DNA from: Neoarius graeffei
Taxonomy: Eukaryota; Chordata; Actinopteri; Siluriformes; Ariidae
Direction of reading: 5' to 3'
DNA length: 64,000 nt
Assembly: GCF_027579695.1 (NCBI RefSeq)
Contig: NC_083572.1
Span: forward strand, 12,410,915 to 12,474,914
A model generated the notes under the pieces. It was given only the letters and a program-made list of their open reading frames with translations. It did no database searches and was not told where the DNA came from. Shown piece by piece: positions 22,838 to 36,511 of the stretch. The stretch's first letter is position 1. The number at the start of each line of letters is the position of its first letter. Both the position numbers and the translations under genes were made by a program.

Positions 22838-23096
22838 ATCTTTTAAGAAGAAATACTATATCAATTTGACTAAATTCAAGATGTTTGCACTTTTTGCAGT
22901 GTAGTAATGCACAAATAATGAACCCTAATTTTAAATTAGACTTCATCATCCATAGCAGTCCATCAACTCTTTTAGAGTTCATGCCAGTTCGTCCTCTGAA
23001 CTTAAACCTCCACACCCCTCTCGTCCATGCAGCAGGGGGATGAGGAATAGCTGACAGCAGCTCCTGACTGAGAAAAGGATCAATGTGTTGTGCTTG

Positions 23097-23258
23097 TCAG
23101 GATGCGATGAGCTGTTTGATCCAGGGAGAGAGTTTGGTGATGCGTGTGTAGACGCCGTAATAATAGGGTCGGCCACAGCCACGGCCCCAACTCACTACAC
23201 CGGCCAGAAACCAGCGACCGGACCGCTCCTGACAAACCAGTGGCCCACCAGAGTCCCC
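23097..23258 (-). CDS. tmprss6: tmprss6 coding exon 17: catalytic Ser and stop
   Basis: Encodes [38 protein letters not shown] and a final WIKQLIAS before TGA at 23097-23099. Starts in phase 0 after acceptor TGTCCTCAG. No AATAAA on this strand lies between the stop and the transposon ending at 22837. The nearest, at 22668-22673, is inside that transposon. Confidence 0.96.
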   Translation of the reverse strand, partial: GDSGGPLVCQERSGRWFLAGVVSWGRGCGRPYYYGVYTRITKLSPWIKQLIAS

Positions 23259-26200
23259 CTGAGGACAAAGATGGAGAAAGAGGGAGCAAATGTGAGCAAC
23301 AGTGGACTGGTATGTGTGTGATTTCAAACAAACCTCATTACACGTGTATTATTTTAAAAGCAGGGGAAGAGAGAGGATGAGTGATAAAAAGAAATTGCTC
23401 GATGGTGCTCTACATGATAATTATCATATCAGGCGTCCTACCTGACATGCGTCTTTTCCTCCACGGCGATAACCAGCACACAGCATTCTGGGAGTGATAA
23501 CGTATCCATAGGAACGGATACAAGCTTCCTCGCTGACCAACTGCACATCAACCTTCTGCAGGATGTTGCTTACGCCACCTAGAGGATTAATTAATTAACA
23601 ATTAATTAGTTAATTAATTAATTAATTAACTTTAAAGGAGGCGGCACGGTGGTGTAGTGGTTAGCGCTGTCGCCTCACAGCAAGAAGGTCCTGGGTTCGA
23701 GCCCCGGGGCCGGCGAGGGCCTTTCTGTGCGGAGTTTGCATGTTCTCCCCGTGTCCGCGTGGGTTTCCTCCGGGTGCTCCGGTTTCCCCCACAGTTCAAA
23801 GACATGCAGGTTAGGTTAACTGGTGACTCTAAATTGACCGTAGGTGTGAATGTGAGCGTGAATGGTTGTCTGTGTCTATGTGTCAGCCCTGTGATGACCT
23901 GGCGACTTGTCCAGGGTGTACCCCGCCTTTCACCCGTAGTCAGCTGGGATAGGCTCCAGCTTGCCTGCGACCCTGTAGAACAGGATAAAGCGGCTAGAGA
24001 TAATGAGATGAATGAACTTTAAAGGATAACTGAAACAAAAAAATATAAAGAACCTTTATAGAAAAGAATGTCAAATATCCTGTATATACCGTATGAACTA
24101 AATTATTGCTTACCACTTCTGTTTATCACCATTTGCTATAAATCTTTTTTTTTGTCCACTAAACAACTTTGGATTCCTCTCAGTTTTTAAATTTTTTTTT
24201 ACATAAATTGTAAACTAGAAGTATTGAGAATCCAGAGACGACTCAAACTTTTGCATTTTCTGAGAAAAAAAAGAAGTGTCCGAATTGAGTGTGTATTTGT
24301 GTGTACAGTTAGACACACATGACACAATTTTAAATTATTGTTACTTTAAAAAGTGGTGAACTAATGAATCTCAGATAAAATGATTCATTTGATGTGAGAT
24401 TCACTCTCACATCAAATGAATCTCATATTGAAATGAATCTTAGATCAAATGAATCTCAGATTGAAATGAATCTCAGATCAAATGAATTTCATTGAAATGA
24501 ATCTCAGATCAAATGAATTTCACTAAAATGAATCTCAGATCAAATGAATTTCATTGAAATGAATCTCAGATCAAATGAATTGCAGATCAAATGAATCTCA
24601 TATTGAAATGAATCTCAGCTCAAATGAATCTCAGATTGAAATGAATCTCAAATCAAATGAATCTCAGTTCCAAAAGAAACGCATATCAAATCTATCCAAG
24701 TTTCAGATTAACCTTGGTGTTCTTTTTTCACTGCAAAACTGGACATTATCAAAGTGAATTAACTTCTATAGTTAACTCTAAATCTGTTGTCAGAGTATTG
24801 AGCTTAAAGATTCATTTCTTCTCCCAATTTTCCTTCATGTCAGTGTGTATATTCATGTTCTCACCTCCTTCTCTGAGTGCCCCCCAGCCCGTGACCCAGC
24901 ACAGCAGACCAGGCTCCAGCTGGTGTGTGGGCTCAGGCAGGCAGGCAGGCAGTGCTAGTGTGCCCGCCGAGATGGGTCTCTCAAGTCTAAGCAGTGCAAG
25001 GTCATAGTCATGGATCTCATCATCGTAGTACTGGTGTAGGTGGATGTGGGTCACACGCAGAGCTTCCTCAGTCTGAGTGGAGGTATTCAGACGCAGCTTA
25101 CCAAGATACACCGTCCATATGGAAGGCAAGTACAGACTGAGAGAGAAATGAAACAAAAAGAAACAGAAAGAGGAAGAAGACAACAATATGTTTTATTGTG
25201 TTGATTCTCACTGAATGGGGGGGGATATAATTGTATTTATTATATCCACATTCACCGGAGATGAGCAATCGCATGCTCTGATTGGCTACTCAACTACTAG
25301 GCTATCAGCTCATATACCGTGAGTAGAGAAAAACAAAATGGCTGAGCGTGTTGCTGAACCAACTGAGGATGAAATACAAACTCTACTTGTAAACAAAACC
25401 CCAAAAATACAAAAAAGCAACAAAATATGGAATATAAGTATTTGATGGTAAGAACGTATCTTTTTTTATTTTTCAAGAATTATTATTATTATTATTATAT
25501 AATTTTTCACAAATTGCTCCTGGGGCGGCATGGTGGTGTAGTGGTTAGCGCTGTCACCTCACAGCAAGAAGGTCCGGGTTCGAGCCCCGGGGCCGGCGAG
25601 GGCCTTTCTGTGCGGAGTTTGCATGTTCTCCCCGTGTCCGTGTGGGTTTCCTCCGGGTGCTCCGGTTTCCCCCACAGTCCAAAGACATGCAGGTTAGGTT
25701 AACTGGTGACTCTAAATTGACCGTAGGTGTGAATGAGAGTGTGAATGGTTGTCTGTGTCTATGTGTCAGCCCTGTGATGACCTGGCGACTTGCCCAGGGT
25801 GTACCCCGCCTTTCGCCCGTAGTCAGCTGGGATAGGCTCCAGCTTGCCTGCGACCCTGTAGAACAGGATAAAGCGGCTAGAGATAATGAGATGAGACAAA
25901 TTGCTCCTGTCATTTCGCCAGTTTGTTTACATTCTTTGTCTTTCAAGTGACACAGGTTGATGTATTAAAAAGATGAACAGTACCCTGTGGCGCTAGAATA
26001 ACCCCTAGGTACTTGAATCACACGCTTTATTGCCCGCTGCCTCATGCCTGTGAAGGAGAATGAGCTGTAAAAACACCACACGCTAATGTTTACATTTGGG
26101 TATGGAAACAGCTGAAGTTTATCCTCATTATAATATTATAATGAGCGAGGTTGCAACAAACATGGCAGAACTGGCGGCATCTGACAATCTTCCTTAACAT

Positions 26201-29200
26201 CGTCATTTTTTTGTGTCGATCTGGGTGATTCGCCGTGTTTGCCGTGGCTCCGTGGTCGTGACCTCTGACCTGCGCATGACCTCATGTGACTTTTCTGAAC
26301 TGGGTGCTGAGCGAGCGGTTTGAAAACAGACTAACACATTGTTAGGACGCCCCGCATTCAGAAATAAAATGCATTGAAACAAGATGGGTACCAGCTCAAA
26401 CAATTCAGAAAGGGGAGTGGATTAAATGATTCCTGAACCAACACATCGACCTGTGGCACTTTAAACATTAAAATTACTAAAATTTTTTTAGACTGGTTCA
26501 AAAGCTCAAAGAAGTTTGAAAATTACATAACTAAAGTGTCCAAGGAAGAACAGCCCCCAAGCATAACTACGTCATCACTTGTTTACTGCAATGCATTGTG
26601 GGGGATAGCCAGGGTCGGTCATTGAGCGATATGATGGATGTCATGATTAATTTTACGTGAGAGTGATGTGAGAGGAGCGATTTTGCCATTTCATTTAAAT
26701 TGGTGATTTAAAGAGGTGGATAACATGTTGAGGGTTTACAGCAGGAAAATTGGAATCCAAATCAAGCTTGGTGAGAAGGAAAGAGTCTAGGCCGAGTTGA
26801 CCACACTGTACAACAACAACAATAACATAAAATCTCAGAATGTTTCATTTCTGAGGACGTATACTGCACCGGGTAAACTTTATTAAGAAAGCAAATCTAT
26901 CTGAATATCGGGAATCGTACGTAGCCTGTCTGAAATTGGCTGTAACGTCTATAGTGTTCACGGCGAAGTTACATTCATGTTAGACCTACTGCCAGGTCCT
27001 GCGGCCAAGTATAGCGAAACTTTCTAAGCCTAATCAATGAAAATATGCAAACAACATAAATAATTTGTATGCGAAATAATTACATTCCTAATTTTGAAAC
27101 ATTTTGCTACATCTAGTCAAATCTTAAGAAATAAACTATTTCGTAAGTCGAACCTGGATTTATTTGTTGAACATGGATTGAGCTTAATTTTTGGTGTGTT
27201 TTACAGGGTGAAGGACTTAATAAACAGTGAATTAAGTCGATACGTATTGGATCCAGATGGTGACGCATTAATAAATGCCACTAGTGAGGTACGCTGAACA
27301 TTATACATACCCGATACTGTGGTTTGGGAGTTTTATCAGTCCGACAGGCTCGTTCAGATGCCGAGTGCTTCGGTATGTTGAGAGGCAAAGGCCGAAGAAT
27401 GCTTCTTTGTTTTACAGGCTTTGGAATATCGCTAGTTTCAGACGATGAACAGTGCCGATTGTTATAATCTTCTGTAACCGAAGGCCGTTCCGCAGACTAT
27501 GGAAATATTGCTGGGTCACAGTTTAAATACGTCTTTTTCCCACCAGAGAAATGCAAGCTACAAACACTTGTCCATTTCGATTCAGTTCGAAAGTTTTCAT
27601 TGCGGATTAAACTTATCCATTTCTTTCTTCTCTTCTTCTCGACTGGCGGCTGATAAAAGCTCAAATTAGGTGTTCTCTTTGTTGTGGAGACACAGTAAGG
27701 CACACTTTAATTCACTTTAGGCGGCATGGTTAAAACTGGTTAGACACAACAATGCAGTGTTTAACAAAAGCGAAAGTAAACAATACGGCGGGGCTGACCC
27801 CGGGTATCACCTATAATACATTGCGGTAAACAAGCGATGACGTAGTTATGGGTTACGGTCATTAAATAAATGTCTAAAGCTATTCTATACCTCAGTACGA
27901 CAGCAAGATCGAACTTTCTACAAAAAAAACAACAACGCTAAAGTCAATTCATGCAGCCATCAATAGGTTTTCAAGAAGTCCGCCTGAGCGGAAATGATTT
28001 TGCTGGATGTATTGTGTAAAGTTTTTATTTATCAAATTTGCAAAAAATAAAAATGCTCTGTTTCTCAAAATCCAGTGAATGTGGATAAAATAAAACAGTT
28101 ATTCCACTCAATCTCATCGTATATGGCTTATAGCCAACTTGGTGCTACGCACCTCATCGGCTATCAGCTCATGTACGACTCGATTTCATGGAATAATTGT
28201 TAAATATTTGGTATCTTCAGGTTCAATCAAATCAGCTTATTTTATAGCCTTTAAAAACCATGTGTGTGAGTATTGTACAGTGATCTTTTTTGTCAGTCTG
28301 TACGAACAGATTGTAGACTTTTTTACGATATATTTTTCATTGGCTTTTGGTCATATACATAACAAGCTCACTGACAGAGCAAATAGATATTCTGTTTTCT
28401 CTTTCACTGTATTGCATGTGAATAGCATTAGTGTTCACCACACAGCATACCAGCATGCTTTACTCACCGATCTTCGTTGAAGCAGTGTGCGGCAGACACC
28501 ACCCACTGGGCGGAGATTAACGCTCCACCACAGATATGCTGTCCGCTGATCTGCAGGCTGGCCTGCCATGGCCACTCCCCCTCCATCGCATCGACTCCGC
28601 CCACCACTCGCGTACTGAACTGGCGCAAACCGCAGTCTGTAGGAATATTTTGGCTTGTAGTTACTGAAGAAAGTGACTCAATCGAAATGGGTCACGTTTA
28701 TGTTTACTGTTTGGTGAGAAGTATTTGGAAAAGCCGCAGGACGTGGAAACATTTCCAAATTGTACATTTGTGCATATTCATAGATTGTGCCATTCTTCGA
28801 TGGAATGAATGGAAAGGTGTATACATGTTGCTCAGCTGTTCTTCGTTTGCACATGACGTCATAGCTAATTATGCATGAGGCTTTGAATCGGAACTGGGCC
28901 ATGTTGGAGGTCACGTGGCACACATTTACTATAGAAGATATGCTCGAGAAGTTGTTACGCTCATGAATACCTTTTGTTTCTTCACTATGCCGACTCTTTG
29001 TGCTGTAATTGGATGCGGGTGCAACTCTATTTGAGAAAAGGGAACTTATAAGTTCTTTAGAATTCCAACAATTATAAATAATCAAGGAGAAAAAACAAGA
29101 GAGTTGTCCATGGAGCGTAGATGTCACTGGCTGTCCAACATAAACCGGGCTGATCTAAGCGACGAGAAAGCAAAAACCACACAAGTCTGCAGTGAACATT

Positions 29201-31963
29201 TTATCAATGGGAAGCGCTATGAACTAGTTATTAACATAGATTAAAGTTTTCCGTCGCTACGACAGATTTCCGTCAACTGAGAGCGCTAAAGGTCAATAAT
29301 GAGAGTGATGCAGATCCGAGGGAAAAAAAGGGGGGGTAGAACCATAGGTCTGACACCGATGTGATTTAGAACTTCACCAAGCTGCTGTGATTGCCTGTTG
29401 TTGAACCCTTTCCTGTGCTATGTTTGAGTATATGTAAAGGAATAAGTTGTTGCGCTAGATAGGCCTAAATAAATAAATAAATAGCTACTGTCTAGTCCCG
29501 GGGAGGCTCGGCGTAGGGCACTGATGAAACTATTTGGCTGTCCTACTACTAGGCAACTAGGTTACTTGTCTACTACTAATACTAGGCCTTTTGTAGTAGT
29601 AGTAATAATGATATTTGCCTATTGAAAGGTGATCAGGTGAAAAGTTGAAGCCGCAGCAAGGCCTATGCTATTAAGCGTTTTGTAGGCTTCGGCAGACAAC
29701 GTTCTGGAAAGGCTGTGTTTTTCTTTGGTTTGATTAGCCTACGATTTAATCTTTAAACATTATGGTTTCAGCAGTTCGCTTAAACATTGGAGGCTGCAGA
29801 GTCGGGCTGCAAGATTTCCCGACACTTGTTTAAGATGCCAAACTTCATAGTAAGGAGAAAATAATTCCACAGTATTTAGTGCCTCGTCAGTCTCAAAAAT
29901 TAATAGTGAAGGCCCAACGCGAATTAAGTCCCAAAAAAACATCTCGTAGGCCTATATTTTACATTTTCAAAAAAGTCCGGAATTGGAAGTCGGTCAGTGG
30001 AGTGTAATGAAGTGTCTCATTCACTAAGCACAAAAGGTCGGAAAACAGTGGAGAAAACAGCTATTGCTTAAATAGGCTACTAATGTTTTACATTAGTAAT
30101 TTAATGTATGTGACAAATAACTTCATTGATTAAATAGATAAAGAAGCGAATACTCCGAAGCTCAAAATTCAGGAAAGTGGCTCCGGTGTCGCAAGTGCAC
30201 AAGAACAGTTATTTGAAAGTTAACCTAATGAATTTGTGCGTGCACGTGCGATTTCATGAAGAACCGGGACAATTGGCATTCAGTGAAAGATTCACACCTA
30301 TGACTCATTATATTTGCGCGTGCCCTCTCGCTCACTGTTGCTTCGTTTTCCCGATTTACACGCGTGTCTGAAGATGGAGTTTCCAGAAATCTCCACTCTG
30401 CCCAGAGTTTGCAAAAGTAGCTGTTTTCAGTGACTGAAACCTCCGTATAGGTGTGAATGAGAGGTGCAACCGAATAAATAAATATCCGTCTTTTTTATCC
30501 GGCTACATGTAGGCTATCGCTGCGCAAAGCCTCTAATGTTGAAATGGTAGTAATATTTATTAAAATAATAGTAGGCTAATTTCCACATTAATCGGTAAAA
30601 TGGCACAAGGGATGTGATGGGGGGATGGCCGTTTTATAAGGGGGATGATTTGAGATTTTTATTTCAGAAGGGGGATGCCTCCCCCTACATCCCCCCCCTC
30701 AACTCGAGTACTGCGTATAAGGCCACCGGACAGGCCCTTCGATTTCCATCACTAGAGCGCGTCAAATTACTTTCGGTTTTGCCAGCATGGACGCGCTTCT
30801 TTTAAATCAAGGCAGCGATGTGTCAGGCATCGACAAAACGGTAAAGAATAAGTGGAGATGGGCTTGGCTAAATGAAATGGGCGATAATGGCAAGCCATTT
30901 AGTTCATGGTGCAAAAAGATGAAAATGGCAGGTGTGTGCTTTTGTGTAGTTTGCCATAAAAAAAGTCTATAGAAGCAATGGCAAAAAACTAGATGCCTTT
31001 GGCTTCACTGCGAAGAAGCAGAAAAAGTGAACTTTCACTTTACTTTTCTTGCAAGTTCTTTCTGTTCCACTCTTTTGAAAGCATGGTTCAAGTTCAACTG
31101 CACTTGCACTTTTCTCTTAACCACTGCTGTGCATTACTAAAGTATTGTTGAAATAAATTTGCACTTTGCGCTGAAAACTTGATGTTTCATCATTTATAGC
31201 CAGTAATGACAATGGTAAAGTCTTGCCTTAGCTTTAGTCATTGTTAAAATTATGTAAATGTACTATAAGTAGGGGCCTAGGGGATAATGGACAACACGGC
31301 GTTTAAAATTTGACGCATCGCTGATGTGGTAGGGGCCAACGACATGGAGCTTTTTTTCAGTCCGATGATTTTTTTTTGCTTTAATCCATGTATTAATGAA
31401 AGATCGCAATATATAAGAATTGAGTATCGGATTGTTTAATAGTCTGGTTGTGTAGAAACTCGCCGCTGTCAAACATGACAAAGATCTGACAATCAAAGGC
31501 TACTTTTTATTGATTATTGAATTTTAAAAAGAGCTGTATATAATTTTTGATCATGCTGCTTTTATTTTGCTTTTTCTTTCCATTCAGGAAACCAGCTGAT
31601 CTCTGCAATTTTACAGATCCAGACTGGGCTCTGACACAAAATACAGGCCACAACAAAATCAAAGAATAAAGCGGTAGCTCGAAATGCTCGGCTTACAGAG
31701 CGCAGAAAGAAATGCAAAATTATTGAAGAATCTTCCCAAACAATCACAGAGTCAATCAAACAAGATTCATGTCAATCCACTACCTCAAACACTGCAGCCT
31801 CCTCGCCCGCTGAGGGTTCTTTTATAATTAAATATATTATCTAGTGTGTTAGATCCCGATTTTTTGAAGCAGTCAAAATGATTGTTTTTAGAATAGATTT
31901 GAGAAATGACTACAAGCTTGTCAATGTTACTCCTCTTTACCTTCCAGTCTGTACTCTTACAAC

Positions 31964-32032
<69 letters not shown>

Positions 32033-32710
32033 CGCGGTCCGGTTTCCATCAAATCCTGCGCTCTGATTGGCTGGCAAGCGGGTCCGTATCCTACAATATG
32101 GACCCCAGTTACGGACCTCTGGCGACTCGCTGGTTCACAACAACAACAAACATAGTAGCAATTTTTGTCAACATTTATTTTCGCATTTCTCAGGAGAGTA
32201 GCATTAATTTTACAGCATGGATAGCGATAACAACAGTGTTCACAGCGAAAGCGAGTTTTACTACCCTGAGGAAGAAGAAATAAAAGAAAACATTTCAGGA
32301 GAAAGCTAAAAACCTGTAACTGTTGCTAACGCCGAGCAAAAACATGGCTGAATCCTGAATGACTCAATTTTGTATAAATAGGGGACTACATAGGCGGCAA
32401 AATGTAGTTTTTTTCCTGCCATGGAAGTGTACTTGTATACTGAGGAGGAAGCCATTTGCATTACAGCCGTGAATGAGGATTCAAAATGGTGGCTCGCCTT
32501 GGCTCGGTTTTCCCTTTCGGGCGTTCTCGTTTTCTGTCAGAATTTGGTAAAGAAAAAATAAATATATTATTTACCAGCTTAAGGTTGGTCCCTATGGTGA
32601 AATACCGTGACCTCGGCCTTGAATACTGACCTCGGCCCAGAGGGCCTCGCTCAGTACTTTCAAGATCTCGGTCATGGTATTTCACCATACGGACCTCCCA
32701 GCTGGTAAAT

Positions 32711-32791
<81 letters not shown>

Positions 32792-32888
32792 TGTATATCC
32801 TTCAACATGGCAGCACTCAATGACGCAAGTAGTTTTGGTCATGTGGTTGCAAATGAAGAATTTTCATAGTTTATTGGCCACTACAAAC

Positions 32889-32931
<43 letters not shown>

Positions 32932-35900
32932 AAGGAGTCTTACCGCAGTTTTTCTCATCCGAAGCATCAGGACAGTCAGTGATAAAATCACAAACAGGGT
33001 TCTGCTTCTTCAAACAAGTGCCATCGGTGCACATGTAGGTCCTATCAGTACAAGGAACTCCTACACATACACACGCACATAGCAAGGTCCAATACTCAAA
33101 ATCAGCGAGGTTTCCTCGATTTGTAAATCAAATTGCCTTTTCTTTTCAATATTCATTTCACTTTCTAGTGCCATAGTGTGTGGTTTGTGCATCATACCTA
33201 TTGTGCAGTTCATTTCATCGCTCCCATCAGTGCAGTCCTGATGCTGGTCACACACCTTGTAATAGTCAACACACTGACTGTCCCCGACACAGCGGTACTG
33301 AGCAATACACACTGTGACACACACATATTTTGAACTTAAAACAAATCAACATGCTGTTTGTTTGTAGCAAAGTTCTCCTATTCTTTCTGCAAAACTGGTT
33401 TTAAAATTATTGGCACCCCATACAACTGATTATTTAGCAGGAACCACCATGAGGGATTTTTCCATGAGAAAAAACATTTTTCATGAACATGCTAATGATG
33501 TTTATGGCTTAAAAATGTATTTTGGGCTGATCTAACAATTTCAGCTGATCCTTGGCGAAGTATTAGCACTGTATTTTGAGAGATGCTCTCAGGAAGCCTT
33601 TTAACCAGCTTATTTTGAAACTGGTGTTTGATAGCTCTAGCTTTTGAAACTATTTATTATAACCTTGATTGTGCTTAATCATATTTTACCTGCTTTTTCT
33701 CATATCAATTACCTCATTTATGCTGGTTCACAATTATTTGTGTTTTGTTCAGTTTTATTTTTATTGAAAACTTTTTTCCCTCATGCCATTATGTTACTTC
33801 ATATTTGATAACAACCGATTTTAATAAATGCAATTAAAATGCAGTATATTTTAATATTATTTTATGAGCACTTATTCAAAATATTCTTGAAACAACTGAA
33901 TCATTTTTGCACATTATTATTATTATTATTATTAGGGGCGGCACGGTGGTGTAGTGGTTAGCGCTGTCGCCTCACAGCAAGAAGGTCCTGGGTTCAAGCC
34001 CCGGGGCCGGCGAGGGCCTTTCTGTGTGAAGTTTGCATGTTCTCCCCGTGTCCGCGTGGGTTTCCTCCGGGTGCTCCGGTTTCCCCCACAGTCCAAAGAC
34101 ATGCAGGTTAGGTTAACTGGCGACTCTAAATTGACCGTAGGTGTGAATGTGAGTGTGAATGGTTGTCTGTGTCTATGTGACAGCCCTGTGATGACCTGGC
34201 GACTTGTCCAGGGTGTACCCCGCCTTTCGCCTGTAGTCAGCTGGGATAGGCTCCAGCTTGCCTGCAACCCTGTAGAAGGATAAAGCGGCTTGAGATAATG
34301 AGATGAGATTATTATTATTATTATTATTATCTCATCTCATTATCTCTAGCCGCTTTATCCTGTTCTACAGGGTTGCAGGCAAGCTGGAGCCTATCCCAGC
34401 TGACTACGGGCGAAAGGCGGGGTACACCCTGGACAAGTCGCCAGGTCATCACAGGGCTGCCACATAGACACAGACAACCATTCACACTCACATTCACACC
34501 TACGGTCAATTTAGAGTCACCAGTTAACCTAACCTGCATGTCTTTGGACTGTGGGGGAAACCGGAGCACCCGGAGGAAACCCATGCGGCCACGGCCACAC
34601 AGAAAGGCCCTCACCGGCCACGGGGCCCGAACCCGGACCTTCTTGCTGTGAGGCGACAGCACTAACCACTACACCACCGTGCCTCCCAATACTACTACTA
34701 TTTATTTTTAAAAATAGTCCTTGTATAATACATTGCCTTGCAAAAGTATTCACCACCCTTCGTGTTTGTTCTGTTTTGTCGCATTACAAACTGGAATTAA
34801 AATGGATTTTGGGAGGGTTAGCACCATTTGATTTACACAACATGCCTACAACTTTAAAGGTGAAAATTGTTGTTTTATTGTGACAAAAACAATAATTAAG
34901 ATTTTCCTCCAGGATTGCCCTGTATTTAGTGCCATATATCTTTCCTTCGATCCTGACCAGCTTTCCTGTCCCTGCAGATGAAAAATATTCCCACAGCATG
35001 ATACTACCACCACCATGCTTCACTGTAGGAATGGTGTTCTCAGGGTGTTGGGTTTGTGCCCCACATGGCATTTTCCCATGATGGCCAAAAAGATCAATTT
35101 TAGTCTCATCTGACCAGAGAATCTTCTTCCATGTGTTTGGAGAATCTGCCACATGCTGTTGGGCAAACTCCAAATGTGTTTTCTTAAGCAATGACTTTTT
35201 CTGGCCACTCTTCCATAAAGCCCCACTCTGTGGAGTGTACGGCTGAAAGTGGGCCTATGGACAGAAACTCCCATCTCCGCTGTGGATCTCTGCAGGTCCT
35301 TCAGTGTTCTCTTTGGTATCTTTGTTGCATCTCTGATTAATGCCCTCCTTGCCTGGTCTATGCGTTTTGGTGGACGGCCTTCTCTTGTCAGGTTTGTAGT
35401 GGTGACCTATTCTTTCCATTTTGCTATAATGGATTTAATGTTGCTCCCTGGGATATTCAAAGTTTGGGATATTTTTTATAACCCAACCCTGATCTATACT
35501 TCTCCACAACTTTGTCTCTGACCTGTTTGGAGGCTCCTTGGTTTTCATGTTGCTTACTTAGTAGTGTTGCAGAGTCAGGGTCCTTCCAGAACAGGCTGAT
35601 TTATACAGACATCATGTGACTGATCATATGACACTTTGATTGCACACAGGTGGATCTTAATCAACTAATTATGTAACTTAAGTGAATTGGTTGGACCAGC
35701 TCTTATTTATGGGTTTCATACAGAAGGGGATGAATACCTTTTTTTCATCTTAATTATTGTTTGTGTCACAATAATAAAAAAAAAAAAAACAATTTGCATC
35801 TTTAAATTTGTAGGCATGTTGTGTAAATTAAATGGTGCTAACCCTCCAAAAATCCATTTTAATTCCAGCTTGTAATGCACACTATACCACAGATTAAAGC

Positions 35901-36352
35901 TCAGATACACAAATGCAAGACCCACTGCAATGAAATACACATCCCAGCACAAATAAACCAACTACCCCAACCATTTTTGATAATTATGATTGAAATTATT
36001 CCCAAAATATAATGTTTTGATGTTGTTTTGTGTCATTTCCACCCATTTTCAATGTAAACAGTGGCCAAAATTTAGTTGTTAGCTGTCTTGCATGTTTGTT
36101 TAACTGTTTGTGAAACCTCATTCTAATTTAAGAAATTCTAATATTCACTAAGGATAACTTCATTGGACACATCATCACAGCTAAAGTGCAGACATAAACT
36201 AATTCCTTGCCATAAGGTCCTTTGTAATAAAATCATAGTTGAACTCTTACCACAGTTTCTCTCATCCAGACCATTAGGACAGTCTGAGATCCCATCACAC
36301 GCTGACACACACAGGCCATTGACACTGCACAGGAACTGACCAGGACAGGCTG

Positions 36353-36406
<54 letters not shown>

Positions 36407-36465
36407 AACAATACCATCACACATCAATATGTCCACAACAGTACATCTCTTTGTTCAGAGTCCAG

Positions 36466-36511
<46 letters not shown>

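Larger units (their letters stand above)
25241..28088. mobile_element. Decayed inverted-ended element with Crypton-like start (tmprss6 intron)
   Basis: TATCCACATTCACCGGA near 25241-25258 is mirrored by TCCAGTGAATGTGGATAA at 28071-28088, with weaker similarity (GGAATAACTGTTTTATT) further out. Inside are a Crypton-like N-terminal shred, a SINE and a THAP-type element. Boundaries are approximate. Confidence 0.45.

Noticed and set aside
24361-24668. CRISPR-like array.
   Set aside because: No unique spacers of constant length; units are contiguous, and the host is a vertebrate. It is a minisatellite.
28138-28878. Plus-strand frames over tmprss6 exon 14 as an antisense gene.
   Set aside because: They are shadows of the minus-strand exon and have no domain of their own.
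33935-33970. tRNA genes at the SINE heads (GGTGGTGTAGTGGTTAGCGC with a GGTTCGAGCC box).
   Set aside because: A and B boxes are present but the cloverleaf is not completed and the sequence continues into the SINE body; they are tRNA-derived promoters, not tRNA genes.
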